The translations under genes were made by a program, and so were the position numbers. Of a stretch of 64,000 nucleotides of DNA, positions 8,118-17,282 are shown piece by piece. Source of the stretch: Planctomycetota bacterium (GTDB lineage Bacteria > Planctomycetota > UBA1135 > GCA-002686595). Position 1 is the first letter of the stretch; each line of letters begins with the position of its first letter. Below the pieces are notes generated by a model. That model searched no databases. It worked only from the letters and a program-made list of their open reading frames with translations, and was not told the origin of the DNA. The DNA lies in NCBI GenBank assembly GCA_020638835.1, contig JACKHV010000002.1, positions 62,001-126,000 on the forward strand, read 5' to 3'.

Positions 8118-9314
8118 ATGAACGGCATCGCCACCGCTCCGTCCGAGCGCCCCGAGCCGCCCACACAGCTCCAGCGCACCCTCGGCGTGCTGCTGCGCGT
8201 CGCGCTCGTCCTGCTGCTGCTCTACTTCTTCCTGGTCGCCATCCAGATGATGGGTGGCTCGATCAAGATGATGGGCAAGGACGCCTCGGAGGGCCTCTTC
8301 GCCGGCGTCAACAACCCCTTCGCCGGCCTGGCGGTCGGCATCCTCGCGACGGTGCTCGTGCAGAGCTCGTCGACGACGACCTCTACGATCGTCGCGCTCG
8401 TCGGCGGCGGCTCGCTGACCGTCGAGCAGGCCGTGCCCATGATCATGGGCGCGAACATCGGGACGACGATCACGAACACGCTCGTCTCGATCGGGCACAT
8501 CCGCAAGTCGATGTCGTTCCGGCGCGCGTTCGCCGCGGCGACGGTGCACGACTTCTTCAACCTGCTGTGCGTGATCGTGCTGCTGCCGCTCGAGATCGCC
8601 TTCGGCTTCCTGGCGCACTCGGCGGAGTGGTTGACCTCGCTGATCCTCGGCGCGCCCGGCGCGGAGTCCGCGGCGCACGGCGGCGTGCACTACGACAGCC
8701 CGATCAAGGTCGCGGTGAAGACGGCGTTCAAGGCCTTGCAAGGTCTGCTCCAGGACTTCGGCTTCGAAGGCACCTCGCTCGCCGTGGCGATCCTCGTGAT
8801 CGGCATCGCCTTGACCTTCACGTGCCTGATCCTGATCACCAAGAACATGCGCACGCTCGTCTCCGGGCCGCTGGAGCACGCGCTGAACCGCTCGCTGGGG
8901 AAGAGCGGTCTGATCGGCATCGTGATCGGAATCCTGGTCACGGCGGCCGTGCAGTCGAGCTCGATCACGACCTCGCTGCTCGTCCCGCTCTGCGCCGCCG
9001 GCATCCTGAGCCTCGAGAACGCCTTCCCGATCATGCTCGGTGCGAACATCGGCACGACGATCACGGCCATGCTCGCCAGCCTCGGCACGGACGAGCGCGG
9101 CGGCTTGACGATCGCGCTGGTCCACCTCTGCTTCAACCTCTGCGGCGTCCTGCTCTTCTATCCGATCAAGCGCCTGCGCAGGATCCCCATCCAGGCCGCG
9201 CGTTTCTTGGCCAACAAGGCGTCGGAGAACCCGTTCTGGGTGCTCGGCTACGTCGCCGGCGTCTTCATCGTGATGCCGCTGCTCGGCTGGTGGGCATTCG
9301 GCAAACTGCAGTGA
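8118..9314 (+). CDS. Na+/phosphate cotransporter, NptA/PhoU-linked family
   Basis: 398 residues from the ATG at 8118; an in-frame GTG at 8058 would add 20 residues of unlikely composition. A multi-span inner-membrane protein built of two inverted halves, each with the family signature: 'VLVQSSSTTTSTIVALVGGG' (about 79-98) with 'MGANIGTTIT', and 'AAVQSSSITTSLLVPL' (about 275) with 'LGANIGTTITAML'. These QSSS repeats mark the Na/Pi-II cotransporters. Expected to import phosphate using the sodium gradient. The next gene is a PhoU-domain protein, the usual partner. Confidence 0.9.
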   Translation: MNGIATAPSERPEPPTQLQRTLGVLLRVALVLLLLYFFLVAIQMMGGSIKMMGKDASEGLFAGVNNPFAGLAVGILATVLVQSSSTTTSTIVALVGGGSLTVEQAVPMIMGANIGTTITNTLVSIGHIRKSMSFRRAFAAATVHDFFNLLCVIVLLPLEIAFGFLAHSAEWLTSLILGAPGAESAAHGGVHYDSPIKVAVKTAFKALQGLLQDFGFEGTSLAVAILVIGIALTFTCLILITKNMRTLVSGPLEHALNRSLGKSGLIGIVIGILVTAAVQSSSITTSLLVPLCAAGILSLENAFPIMLGANIGTTITAMLASLGTDERGGLTIALVHLCFNLCGVLLFYPIKRLRRIPIQAARFLANKASENPFWVLGYVAGVFIVMPLLGWWAFGKLQ

Positions 9315-9374
9315 CGAGTCCCCGCGCCGCCTGACCTCGAACAACTCCTCCTAGACTCGACGAACGAGACCGAC

Positions 9375-10037
9375 ATGCACTGGTTGCACCGACTGGGCCC
9401 CGAAGCCCAGAGCCTGAACGAGATCCACTCCAAGTTCCTGCAGATGATCCAGGACGGCCGCCACATCTTCGATGCCGCGGCGAACGCGCTGCTGGGCGGC
9501 ACCTCGCCGCAGGTCATCCGCAACGACCTGTTCGAGACGGACCGCCGCATCAACCGCACCGAGCAGGAGATCCGCCGCCAGATCGTCGTGCACGGCTCGA
9601 TCCACGGCGCGGCGACCTTCCCGGCACTGCTGGTGATGATGAGCCTCGTGAAGGACGCCGAGCGCATCGGCGACTACGCGAAGAACATATTCGACCTCAC
9701 CAAGGTCGGGCTCGACCTCGAGGCGGGGCCGCGCGAGGCGGCGCTGGTGCCGCTGAAGGACAAGATCTCGAAGCTGCTCGTGCGCGCCCACGGGCTGTTC
9801 GAGCGTCAGGACACGGCGAAGGCGCGAGAATTCCTCAGCGAGGTCGTCGAGCTGGAGGACGAGTGCGACGCGGCCGTCGAGGAACTGCTGCGCCTCTCGG
9901 GACGCAACACGTCGCCGGCCGTGCTCACCTACCGCTACTTCAAGCGCGTGATCAGCCACATCGGCAACGTCGTCACTTCACTGGTCGTGCCGCTCGACAA
10001 GCTCGACTACTTCGACGAGCCGCGCGACAAGCAGTGA
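9375..10037 (+). CDS. PhoU-domain phosphate regulator
   Basis: 220 residues, all helical, with two PhoU-like three-helix units. The segment 'SLVKDAERIGDYAKNIFDLT' (about residues 91-110) is the acidic metal-binding motif (E/DxxRxxDxxxN) of PhoU proteins; the second unit ends 'YFKRVISHIGNVVTSLVVPLDKLDYFDE'. It lies 60 bp after the Na/Pi symporter and probably restrains that carrier or phosphate signalling. Free-standing PhoU proteins coupled to Na/Pi symporters are common. Confidence 0.86.
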   Translation: MHWLHRLGPEAQSLNEIHSKFLQMIQDGRHIFDAAANALLGGTSPQVIRNDLFETDRRINRTEQEIRRQIVVHGSIHGAATFPALLVMMSLVKDAERIGDYAKNIFDLTKVGLDLEAGPREAALVPLKDKISKLLVRAHGLFERQDTAKAREFLSEVVELEDECDAAVEELLRLSGRNTSPAVLTYRYFKRVISHIGNVVTSLVVPLDKLDYFDEPRDKQ

Positions 10038-10087
10038 GCCCGCGCGACGCGCCTGGCCAAGGAACCACGAAGCAAGGGATCAGAACC

Positions 10088-10411
10088 ATGAGACACGCCT
10101 CCGTCCTCTCCGTCTGCACGCTGCTCTGCGTCGCGCCGCTGTTCGTCGGCTGCAGCTCTCCCGAGCGGATGGAGGAGGAACTCGTTATCGAGCGCCGCGT
10201 CGAAGTCGTCGCGCTCGAGTTCGCCGAGGCCGAGGACATCGCGACCCTGATCCGGGACCTGTACGGCGAGTCCGCGACCCTCGGCGCTCCCGCGGAGCGC
10301 TTCGAGCTGCGCATCGACGCTCGGACGAACTCGTTGATCGTGCGCGCCTGGCCGGGGCGCCTCGACGAACTCTTGAAGCTGATCGACCAACTCGACGCTC
10401 CGGCGAAGTGA
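10088..10411 (+). CDS. Small lipoprotein with secretin N1/NolW-like fold
   Basis: 107 residues. The signal peptide ends in lipobox 'LFVGCSS' with Cys22 as the lipidation site. The mature part 'VEVVALEFAEAEDIATLIRD ... FELRIDARTNSLIVRAWPGRLDELLKLIDQLD' matches the pattern of secretin N-domains (GspD/NolW), where a strand of the type 'TNSLIV.G.P..L..V..LI..LD' closes a small alpha/beta module. Full secretins contain several such modules and a pore; here there is one, with a lipid anchor. The gene lies about 50 bp after the PhoU-like gene. Its stop codon lies inside the palindrome arm of 10405-10510. Function unknown; possibly an envelope assembly partner. Confidence 0.75.
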   Translation: MRHASVLSVCTLLCVAPLFVGCSSPERMEEELVIERRVEVVALEFAEAEDIATLIRDLYGESATLGAPAERFELRIDARTNSLIVRAWPGRLDELLKLIDQLDAPAK

Positions 10412-10510
10412 AGTACGGTACCGCGTTCGTTTTTCCAAAATAGCGACTCGTCGGCGGCCGCCGACGAGTCGCTATTTTGGAAAAACGAACGCGGTACCGT
10501 ACTTCACTTC
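10405..10510. repeat. Subfamily A palindrome, 53-bp perfect stem without loop, between convergent genes
   Basis: A perfect 106-nt palindrome (arms 10405-10457 and 10458-10510). The conserved outer part AAGTACGGTACCGCGTTCG then TTTTTCCAAAATAGCGAC matches 7852-7969. The inner TCGTCGGCGG is unrelated to that copy's inner stem. The left arm begins inside the last sense codons of the lipoprotein gene and includes its TGA stop. The right arm ends on the base before the lolD-like stop codon. Confidence 0.95.
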
Positions 10511-11251
10511 TCAGTGCGGGATCACGACGCCCGTGTCGGCCTGGATCTGGCCGTCTTCCATGTAGAGCGTCCGGTCGCAGCGCGCGGACAAGCGCTCGTC
10601 GTGGGTGACGAGCAGCAGCGACAGGTTCCGCTCGCGCTGTTCGTCGAGCAGCAGCTCGAGCACCGCTTCGCCCGTCGCCGTGTCCAGGTTGCCCGTCGGT
10701 TCGTCGGCGATCAGGATCTCGGGGTCGAGGAACAGCGCGCGTGCAACGGCGACGCGTTGGCGTTCGCCGCCGGAGAGCTGACCTGGTCGGTGGTCGAGGC
10801 GCTTCTCGAGGCCGAACTTCACCAGCAGGTCGCGCGCGCGCGACTTGTCCGCGGCGCGGTCCATCTTCCGGTCGCCGTGCGCGTGCGCGATCATCGCGGG
10901 CACCAGCACGTTCTCCACCGCAGAGAGCTCAGGCAGCAGGTGGTAGAACTGGAAGACGAAACCGAGGTGTTGGTTGCGCAGGCGCGCGCGGTCCGACGAG
11001 GGCAGGCGCCAGGCGTCCTTGCCGCCGATCGTGACGTCGCCCTCGGTCGGTTCTTCGAGCAGGCCGAGGATGTGCAGGAAGGTCGACTTGCCGGCGCCCG
11101 AGGCGCCCATCAGGCACAGGCGCTCGCCCTGGTAGAGGTCGATGTGCGCGCCGTGAAGGATCTCGATCGAGCGATCGCCGACCTGGAAGGCCTTGCGCAC
11201 GTCGCGGGCGGTGAGCACGGCGGGCTGGTCCGATGCCGCGAAGTCACTCAT
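10511..11251 (-). CDS. lolD: ABC transporter ATPase, LolD/MacB type
   Basis: 246 residues. Walker A 'GASGAGKST' (about 49-57), signature 'LSGGERQRVAVARALF' (about 150) and Walker B 'ILIADEPTGNLD' define the MacB/LolD ATPase group, recognised by 'DEPTGNLD'. It powers a FtsX-fold permease encoded immediately upstream; its ATG overlaps the permease stop by 8 bp, so translation is coupled. Likely role: release of lipoproteins from the inner membrane toward the outer membrane. Distinguishing LolCDE from other MacB-like exporters by sequence alone is uncertain. Confidence 0.85.
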   Translation of the reverse strand: MSDFAASDQPAVLTARDVRKAFQVGDRSIEILHGAHIDLYQGERLCLMGASGAGKSTFLHILGLLEEPTEGDVTIGGKDAWRLPSSDRARLRNQHLGFVFQFYHLLPELSAVENVLVPAMIAHAHGDRKMDRAADKSRARDLLVKFGLEKRLDHRPGQLSGGERQRVAVARALFLDPEILIADEPTGNLDTATGEAVLELLLDEQRERNLSLLLVTHDERLSARCDRTLYMEDGQIQADTGVVIPH

Positions 11252-12626
11252 AGCGCAGGGCGTCGATGGGGTGCATGCGGGCTGCGCGCCACGCGGGAAC
11301 GGCCGCGAACAGGAGCGCACAGGCGAAGGCGCCGAGCACGAAGAGCACCACGGCGCTCGGATCGACCACGGCCGGGATGTGGTCGAACATGTACACGTTG
11401 CGGTCGAAGATCTGGAAGCCGATCGTCTCGGACAGCTTGCGCTCGATCGCGTCGATGTTGAGCGCGCCGAGCGTGCCGAGCGTCGCGCCGATCGACGCAC
11501 CGAGCAGCGCGTCCCAGAAGCCGATCATCAGGAACAGCACCATGATGCCGTTCGGCGTCGCGCCGAGCGCCGTGAGCGTGCCGATGTCGCGGCGCTTCTC
11601 CGTGACCATCATCGAGAGGATCGCGAAGACCGTGAAGCCCGCGACCATCAGCACGAGGCCGAGCATGATCGCCATCAGCAAGCGCTCGTTCTCGACCGCG
11701 GCGAGGAAGTTCTTGCGTAGGTCCTCCCACGTTCGCACTTCCCACTTCAGGCCGCGGCCGTCGAGCAGGCCGGCGGCGACGAGGTCTTCGCCGAGCGAGC
11801 TGCGCGCGGCGTCCTTGTCGCGATCGTAGTCCTCCAGGCGCACGACGATCTGGCTGAAGTTCATCCGGTCGCCGAGCAGGTCCATCAACGCATCGCGGTC
11901 CATGTAGACGCGCGTCGAGTCCGCTTCGTTCTCGCCGGAGCGGAAGGTGGCGGCGACGCGGTACTCGCGGTTCGACTGCGCCGCGTTGCCCTTCCCGTCG
12001 AAGGCGATCGTGGCGACGTTGATCACGCTGCCGCGGTGCAGCTGGTTCTCGAGCGCGACGCGTTCGCCGACGACGACCCAGGGGCGCAGGAAGTCGTCGC
12101 TCGGAGCGTCGGAAGGCGCGCGGAAGGGGTGCTTGGGGTCCTCGACGGCGATACGCCGCGCGAAGAGGTCGCCCGCCGGCGGTTCGCGCAGCAGTGCCGC
12201 TTCGAAGTCGGTGGAGGCCAGTTCCTCCTCCACGTCGATGCCGATCAGCTGCACGATCGGCATGCCGTTGCCGAGCGTGCCCGACATGCCCGCTGAGCTC
12301 GCAGCGGAGGCGTAACCCTCGCGCGCGAGGATACCGCCCCAGGTCAAGTGCGCCGTCGCGCCGGCGACGTACTGGTTCTTGCGCACGACTTCGAGGAAGG
12401 GGCCCGGCTCGGGCGGTTCCTCGGTGTCCATGCGGTCGTAGGGCGACGGCTCGATGACGATGTCGGCCAAGCTGCCGCGCAGCGTGTTCTTCGTCTCCTC
12501 GAGGAAGCCCGTCATGATCGACAGGATCAGGATCAGCGCGCCGACGCCGACCGTGATGCCGGCGATGCCGATCAGGTTCGTGCGGCGCGCGACGAGGTAG
12601 CGCCAGGAGAGGAAGCTCTTGTACAC
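11244..12626 (-). CDS. FtsX/LolC-E family permease
   Basis: 460 residues. One N-terminal membrane helix ('LIGIAGITVGVGALILILSIMTGF', about 18-41), a periplasmic domain of about 290 residues, then three C-terminal helices starting at 'LLMAIMLGLVLMVAGFTVFAILSMMV' and ending 'PAWRAARMHPIDALRYE'. That closing motif and the 4-helix layout are those of LolC/LolE and MacB permeases. 'MVTEKRRDIGTLTALGA' is the typical coupling helix. Only one permease gene is present, so it would work as a homodimer (LolF-like). It starts 4 bp after the lysS stop, in the operon lysS-permease-lolD. Confidence 0.86.
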   Translation of the reverse strand: MYKSFLSWRYLVARRTNLIGIAGITVGVGALILILSIMTGFLEETKNTLRGSLADIVIEPSPYDRMDTEEPPEPGPFLEVVRKNQYVAGATAHLTWGGILAREGYASAASSAGMSGTLGNGMPIVQLIGIDVEEELASTDFEAALLREPPAGDLFARRIAVEDPKHPFRAPSDAPSDDFLRPWVVVGERVALENQLHRGSVINVATIAFDGKGNAAQSNREYRVAATFRSGENEADSTRVYMDRDALMDLLGDRMNFSQIVVRLEDYDRDKDAARSSLGEDLVAAGLLDGRGLKWEVRTWEDLRKNFLAAVENERLLMAIMLGLVLMVAGFTVFAILSMMVTEKRRDIGTLTALGATPNGIMVLFLMIGFWDALLGASIGATLGTLGALNIDAIERKLSETIGFQIFDRNVYMFDHIPAVVDPSAVVLFVLGAFACALLFAAVPAWRAARMHPIDALRYE

Positions 12627-12630
12627 GCGG

Positions 12631-14130
12631 CTACTTCGTCTCGGGCTGCGCTTCGGCGTCCGCGGCGGCCTCTTCGGTGCCGGTGAGCGGGCGCATCGCG
12701 GGGAAGAGCAGCACGTCGCGGATCGAGTCTTGACCGGTCAGGACCATCACCAGGCGGTCGATGCCGATGCCGAGCCCGCCGGTGGGCGGCATGCCGTACT
12801 CGAGTGCGGTCACGTAGTCGATGTCGACCTCGCCGGGGGCTTCGGGATCCTTCGACGCGACTTGTTCCTCGAAGCGCCGTTGTTGTTCCGCGGGGTCGTT
12901 CAGCTCGGTGAACGCGTTGCCGAGTTCCATCTGCGCGACGAAGACCTCGAAGCGTTCCGCGATGCGCGGATCGTCCGGGTTGGCCTTCGCGAGCGGGCTG
13001 ATCGCAACGGGGTAGTCGACGACGAAGACGGGGCCGTCGAGCGTCTTCTCGACGGTCTCCTCGAAGACGTCGTTCATCAGCTTCCAGTAGTCGGGCGAGC
13101 CGTGGTTCAACCCGAGTTCCTTTGCGCGCGCGCGCACCGCGGGTTCGTCGTCGAACTCGCAGCCGTTCAGTTCCTTGAAGCGGCCGGTGTAGCTGACGCG
13201 CTCGAAGGGCGCTTCGAAGCAGTACGTGCCGCCGCGGAACTCGACCTGCGTGGTGCCGTTCAGCTCGCGCGCGAGCAGCTCGAACATCTCTTCCGTGATC
13301 TGCATCATGCGGCGGTAGTCGGCTTGCGCCTCGTACAGCTCGAGCATGGTGAACTCGGGGTTGTGCCGCACCGAGAGGCCCTCGTTGCGGAAGTTGCGCG
13401 CGATCTCGAAGACGCGTTCGAGGCCGCCGACGATCAGGCGCTTCAGGTACAGCTCCGGCGCGATGCGCAGGAAGAGGTCCATGCCGAGCGCGTTGTGGTG
13501 CGTGATGAACGGCTTCGCCGTCGCGCCGCCCATGATCGGGTGCAGTGTCGGCGTCTCGACCTCGAGGTAACCTTGGCCCTCGAGGTAGCGGCGGATCACC
13601 GACAGCGCCTTGGAGCGCTTCAGGAAGACCTCCTGCACGTCCTCCGACGCCCACAGGTCGACGTAGCGTCGGCGGTAGCGCGCTTCCTTGTCGGAGAGCC
13701 CGTGCCACTTCTCGGGCGGCGGCGCGACGGACTTCGCCAGCAGCTGCACCTTGGTGGCCCAGATCGTCGGCTCGCCCTTCTGCGTGTGGCCGAGCTCGCC
13801 GGTGATGCCGACCAGGTCGCCGCCGTCGAGGTTCTTACGGTCGGGCCACCAGTCGGCGAGCTTCGCCTTCTGCATGCCGACCTGCAGGCTGCCGGTGCGG
13901 TCCTTGACCGGCGCGAAGATCAGCTTGCCGAAGTCGCGCAGGCCCATCAGGCGGCCGGCGACGGTGACGGTCTCGCCGAGGCGCGGTCCGGGAGCCTCGG
14001 GCGTCCCGGCCCCGGCCACCAGCTCGGCGACCGGCTCGGCGCAGACGCCGCGCGCGGGATAGGGGTCACCGCCGGCCTCGCGGATGCGCGCGAGCTTGGC
14101 GAGGCGGTCGGGGTGTGCGTTCTCGGTCAT
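12631..14130 (-). CDS. lysS: Lysyl-tRNA synthetase, class II
   Basis: 499 residues, normal for the class IIb enzyme. The N-terminal OB-fold anticodon-binding domain (about 55-145) contains 'VAGRLMGLRDFGKLIFAPVKDRTGSLQ'. Motif 2 is 'FEIARNFRNEGLSVRHNPEFTMLELYEA' (about 245-272) and motif 3 'PPTGGLGIGIDRLVMVLTGQDSIRDVLLFP' (about 450-480). It charges tRNA-Lys. It heads an operon with the LolC-type permease and LolD, a pairing also seen in other bacteria. The last 20 residues are an Ala/Glu-rich tail. Confidence 0.97.
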   Translation of the reverse strand: MTENAHPDRLAKLARIREAGGDPYPARGVCAEPVAELVAGAGTPEAPGPRLGETVTVAGRLMGLRDFGKLIFAPVKDRTGSLQVGMQKAKLADWWPDRKNLDGGDLVGITGELGHTQKGEPTIWATKVQLLAKSVAPPPEKWHGLSDKEARYRRRYVDLWASEDVQEVFLKRSKALSVIRRYLEGQGYLEVETPTLHPIMGGATAKPFITHHNALGMDLFLRIAPELYLKRLIVGGLERVFEIARNFRNEGLSVRHNPEFTMLELYEAQADYRRMMQITEEMFELLARELNGTTQVEFRGGTYCFEAPFERVSYTGRFKELNGCEFDDEPAVRARAKELGLNHGSPDYWKLMNDVFEETVEKTLDGPVFVVDYPVAISPLAKANPDDPRIAERFEVFVAQMELGNAFTELNDPAEQQRRFEEQVASKDPEAPGEVDIDYVTALEYGMPPTGGLGIGIDRLVMVLTGQDSIRDVLLFPAMRPLTGTEEAAADAEAQPETK

Positions 14131-14225
14131 GATCGAATGCGGCGCGGGCGGACTCGGAGGATCCGCGTTCCCATGCCGGGCCTGGCGAGTCTAGCCGCGC
14201 GGATGCGCCAGGCAATCGCAATCAA

Positions 14226-14324
14226 GAACGTACCGTGCCGCAACTGATTTGCCCGCGATCGCCCCCGCGGGCCGGAGGTCGGCGGGGGCGATCGCGGGCA
14301 AATCAGTTGCGGCACGGTACGTTC
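14226..14324. repeat. Subfamily B palindrome, 43-bp perfect stem, between tRNA-Ala and lysS
   Basis: Arms 14226-14268 and 14282-14324 are perfectly complementary, with a 13-nt loop. The outer arm reads GAACGTACCGTGCCGCAACT then GATTTGCCCGCGATCG, the same as 20107-20211; the inner GCCCCCGC differs from that copy. This copy is not directly at a stop codon. It lies just past the tRNA terminator hairpin and about 96 bp upstream of the lysS start. Confidence 0.95.
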
Positions 14325-14331
14325 CTGAAGC

Positions 14332-14372
14332 AGAACGGCCGCACGGATCGCGGTGATCCGGGCGGCCGTTCT
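14332..14372 (-). terminator. Intrinsic-type terminator of tRNA-Ala
   Basis: Four bases past the encoded CCA end of the tRNA, the minus strand folds as AGAACGGCCG ... CGGCCGTTCT with an inner GGATC/GATCC pairing, followed by TGCTTC. This is a strong hairpin in the expected place, though the T-run is weak. Confidence 0.7.
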
Positions 14373-14376
14373 TGGG

Positions 14377-14452
<76 letters not shown>

Positions 14453-14669
14453 GTGTTCGGTGCGACGGGGCGGAGAGGATGCAGCGCTCGCGGGGGGGAG
14501 TCAAGCCCTCGTCGGACAGGAATTCGGCCTGGACGGGGCCTGGGGGCGGGTTCGGGTGGTCGTTCCGGCGCCGGGGTGATTATCCTGCGCGGCCCGCTTC
14601 GCGACTTCGCGCGCCGCACGCCGGCGTCCGCCGACCGCCTTCGCCCCCTGGGCCCAGTCAGGAACCTCC

Positions 14670-17267
14670 GTGACCAGCAACGCCTACGACCCGCGCGCCA
14701 TCGAGACCAAGTGGCAGGAGCGCTGGGAATCGACCCGCGCCTTCCACACACAGAACCCCGGCGACCCGGGCTTCGACGCGAGCAAGCCGAAGTACTACGT
14801 GCTCGACATGTTCCCGTACCCCTCGGGCGCTGGCCTGCACGTCGGACACCCGATGGGCTACATCGGCTCGGACATCGTGGCGCGCAAGAAGCGCATGGAG
14901 GGCTGCAACGTCCTGCACCCGATGGGCTACGACGCCTTCGGCCTGCCGGCGGAACAGTACGCGATCCAGACGGGCAAGCACCCCGGCGAGACGACGGCGG
15001 AGAACATCGCGACCTACCGCCGACAGCTGAAGATGATCGGCCTGTCGTACGACTGGGACCGCGAGCTCTCGACGGCCGACCCGTCCTACTACAAGTGGAC
15101 GCAGTGGATCTTCACGCGCCTCTACGACCGCGGCCTGGCGTACCAGACGGAAGTGCCCGTCTGGTGGTGCGAGGAACTGAAGACCGTGCTCGCGAACGAG
15201 GAAGTGATCAACGGTCGCTCCGAGCGCGGTGATCACCCGTGCGAGCGCCGTCCGCTGAAGCAGTGGATGCTGCGGATCACCGCCTACGCCGACCGCCTGC
15301 TGGAGGACCTGGACGAGGTCCAGTGGCCCGAGTCGGTCAAGTCGATGCAGCGCGAGTGGATCGGTCGCTCGGAGGGCGCCGAGATCGCGTTCCCGATCCA
15401 AGGCCCCGTGGTCGACCCGCTGGTCGTGTTCACCACGCGACCCGACACGATCTTCGGCGCGACCTTCATGTGCGTTGCGCCGGAACACCCGCTGCTGTCG
15501 AAGCTGACCAGCGTCGAACAGCGCGCGGCGGTCGAGGAGTACGTGAAGGCCGCGGCGCTGAAATCGGACCTGGAACGCACCGACCTCGCCAAGGACAAGT
15601 CCGGCGTGTTCACGGGCGGCTACGCGCTGAACCCGCTGATGGACTCGAGCGATCCCAAGGCGCGCATCCCGATCTTCGTCGCGGACTACGTGCTGGGCAG
15701 CTACGGCACCGGTGCGATCATGGCCGTGCCCGGGCACGACGAGCGCGACTTCGAGTTCGCGCAGAAGTACGACCTGGACGTCGTCGAGGTCGTGAAGCCG
15801 CCGCAGGGGACGCCCGGGCTGGCGGACGGCGTGTGCTTCAGCGGGAAGGGCACGGCGGTCCACTCGCCGCCGATCGACGGTCTGCCGACGGACGACGCGA
15901 CGGCGCGCATCGTCGCGTTGCTGCAAGAACGCGGCGTCGGCGCGGCGAAGACGACCTATCGCCTGCGCGACTGGCTGTTCAGTCGCCAGCGCTACTGGGG
16001 CGAACCCTTCCCGATCCTGCACCTCGAGAACGGCGACCGCGTGCGCGTGCGCGACGAGGACCTGCCCGTCGAGCTGCCGCCGATGGACGACTTCACGCCG
16101 TCCGAGGACGGCTCCGCGCCGCTGAACCGCGCGCAGGACTGGGTGCAGACCACGGACCCGGTGACGGGCAAGCCCGCGCTGCGCGAGACGGACACGATGC
16201 CCGGCTGGGCCGGCTCGTGCTGGTACTACTTGCGCTTCATGGATCCGCACAACGCGGGCGCGGCCTTCAGCCAGGACGCCGAGCAGTACTGGGGCAACGT
16301 CGACCTCTACATCGGCGGCGTCGAGCACGCGGTGCTGCACCTCCTGTACGCGCGCTTCTGGCACAAGGTGCTCTACGACGAGGGCGTCGTGAAGACCAAG
16401 GAGCCGTTCCAGAAGCTGTTCAACCAAGGCATGCTGACCGCGTTCGCGTACAAGGACTCGACCGGGCGCCTGGTGCCCGCGAACGAGATCGAGGAGCGCG
16501 GCGGGAAGTACGTCAAGCGCGACGGCGGCGAGGAGCTCGAACAAGTCATCGCGAAGATGTCGAAGTCGCTGCGCAACGTCGTGAACCCGGATCAAGTGAT
16601 CGAGGAGTACGGCTGCGACACGTTCCGCCTGTACGAGATGTTCATGGGCCCGCTGTCCGACTCGAAGCCTTGGAACCCGCGCGACGTGCCCGGTTGTCGA
16701 CGCTTCCTCGACAAGGTCTGGCGCGCGTTCGTCGACGTCGACGGCACGGAAGCGGTGCGGCCGAACCTGCGGCAGGACGCCGCGGGCGAGCTGCAGGGCG
16801 ACGCGCTGGCGCTGGAGCGTTCGTTCAACCGCGCGCTGCAGCGCGTCGACGCGTCCTTCGAGCACTTCAACTTCAACACGGCGATCGCGGCGCTGATGAC
16901 GTTCATGAACGACGTCGGCAAGTGCGCCGGAGCGCTGACGCGCAGCCAGGCCGAACGCTTCGTCTGCGTGCTGTCGCCCTTCGCGCCGCACGTCGCGGAG
17001 GAACTGTGGTCGCGCCTCGGTCACGAAGGCGGCGTGACGCACGCCGCGTGGCCGAAGCTACGCGAGGAGTTCTTGGTGGAAGACACCTACGAACTGATCG
17101 TGCAGATCAAGGGCAAGCTGCGTGCGCGCGTGCAGGCGCCCAAGGACGCGGACAACGCGGCGCTCGAGGCGCTGGCGAAGGAAGCGGCGGCCGCGCAGCT
17201 CGAAGGGCAGACGATCGTCAAGGCGATCGTCGTCCCGGGTCGACTCGTCAACTTCGTGACGCGCTAG
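14670..17267 (+). CDS. leuS: Leucyl-tRNA synthetase
   Basis: 865 residues, normal length, from a GTG start. The class I 'HIGH' element reads 'GLHVGHPMGYIGSDIVARKK' (about 53-72), followed by 'HPMGYDAFGLPAEQYAI'. The CP1 editing insertion (about 225-420) contains 'VFTTRPDTIFGATFM' and 'YGTGAIMAVPGHDERD'. The 'KMSKS' loop is 'IAKMSKSLRNVVNPD' (about 626-640). The C-terminal anticodon-binding domain ends in 'LEGQTIVKAIVVPGRLVNFVTR'. It charges tRNA-Leu and edits misacylated tRNA. The PmbA-like gene starts 15 bp downstream. Confidence 0.97.
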   Translation: MTSNAYDPRAIETKWQERWESTRAFHTQNPGDPGFDASKPKYYVLDMFPYPSGAGLHVGHPMGYIGSDIVARKKRMEGCNVLHPMGYDAFGLPAEQYAIQTGKHPGETTAENIATYRRQLKMIGLSYDWDRELSTADPSYYKWTQWIFTRLYDRGLAYQTEVPVWWCEELKTVLANEEVINGRSERGDHPCERRPLKQWMLRITAYADRLLEDLDEVQWPESVKSMQREWIGRSEGAEIAFPIQGPVVDPLVVFTTRPDTIFGATFMCVAPEHPLLSKLTSVEQRAAVEEYVKAAALKSDLERTDLAKDKSGVFTGGYALNPLMDSSDPKARIPIFVADYVLGSYGTGAIMAVPGHDERDFEFAQKYDLDVVEVVKPPQGTPGLADGVCFSGKGTAVHSPPIDGLPTDDATARIVALLQERGVGAAKTTYRLRDWLFSRQRYWGEPFPILHLENGDRVRVRDEDLPVELPPMDDFTPSEDGSAPLNRAQDWVQTTDPVTGKPALRETDTMPGWAGSCWYYLRFMDPHNAGAAFSQDAEQYWGNVDLYIGGVEHAVLHLLYARFWHKVLYDEGVVKTKEPFQKLFNQGMLTAFAYKDSTGRLVPANEIEERGGKYVKRDGGEELEQVIAKMSKSLRNVVNPDQVIEEYGCDTFRLYEMFMGPLSDSKPWNPRDVPGCRRFLDKVWRAFVDVDGTEAVRPNLRQDAAGELQGDALALERSFNRALQRVDASFEHFNFNTAIAALMTFMNDVGKCAGALTRSQAERFVCVLSPFAPHVAEELWSRLGHEGGVTHAAWPKLREEFLVEDTYELIVQIKGKLRARVQAPKDADNAALEALAKEAAAAQLEGQTIVKAIVVPGRLVNFVTR

Positions 17268-17282
17268 GGAAGGCGAATCGAG

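Noticed and set aside
7852..10510. The A and B palindromes as plain intrinsic terminators.
   Set aside because: No T-run follows on either strand, stems are several times longer than needed, and the arms are conserved between loci. Termination may still be a side effect.
14658..17042. A 794-codon minus-strand frame opposite leuS, and similar long frames opposite other genes.
   Set aside because: Antisense frames stay open in high-GC codon use. Their products lack recognisable motifs, while the sense strand has certain genes.
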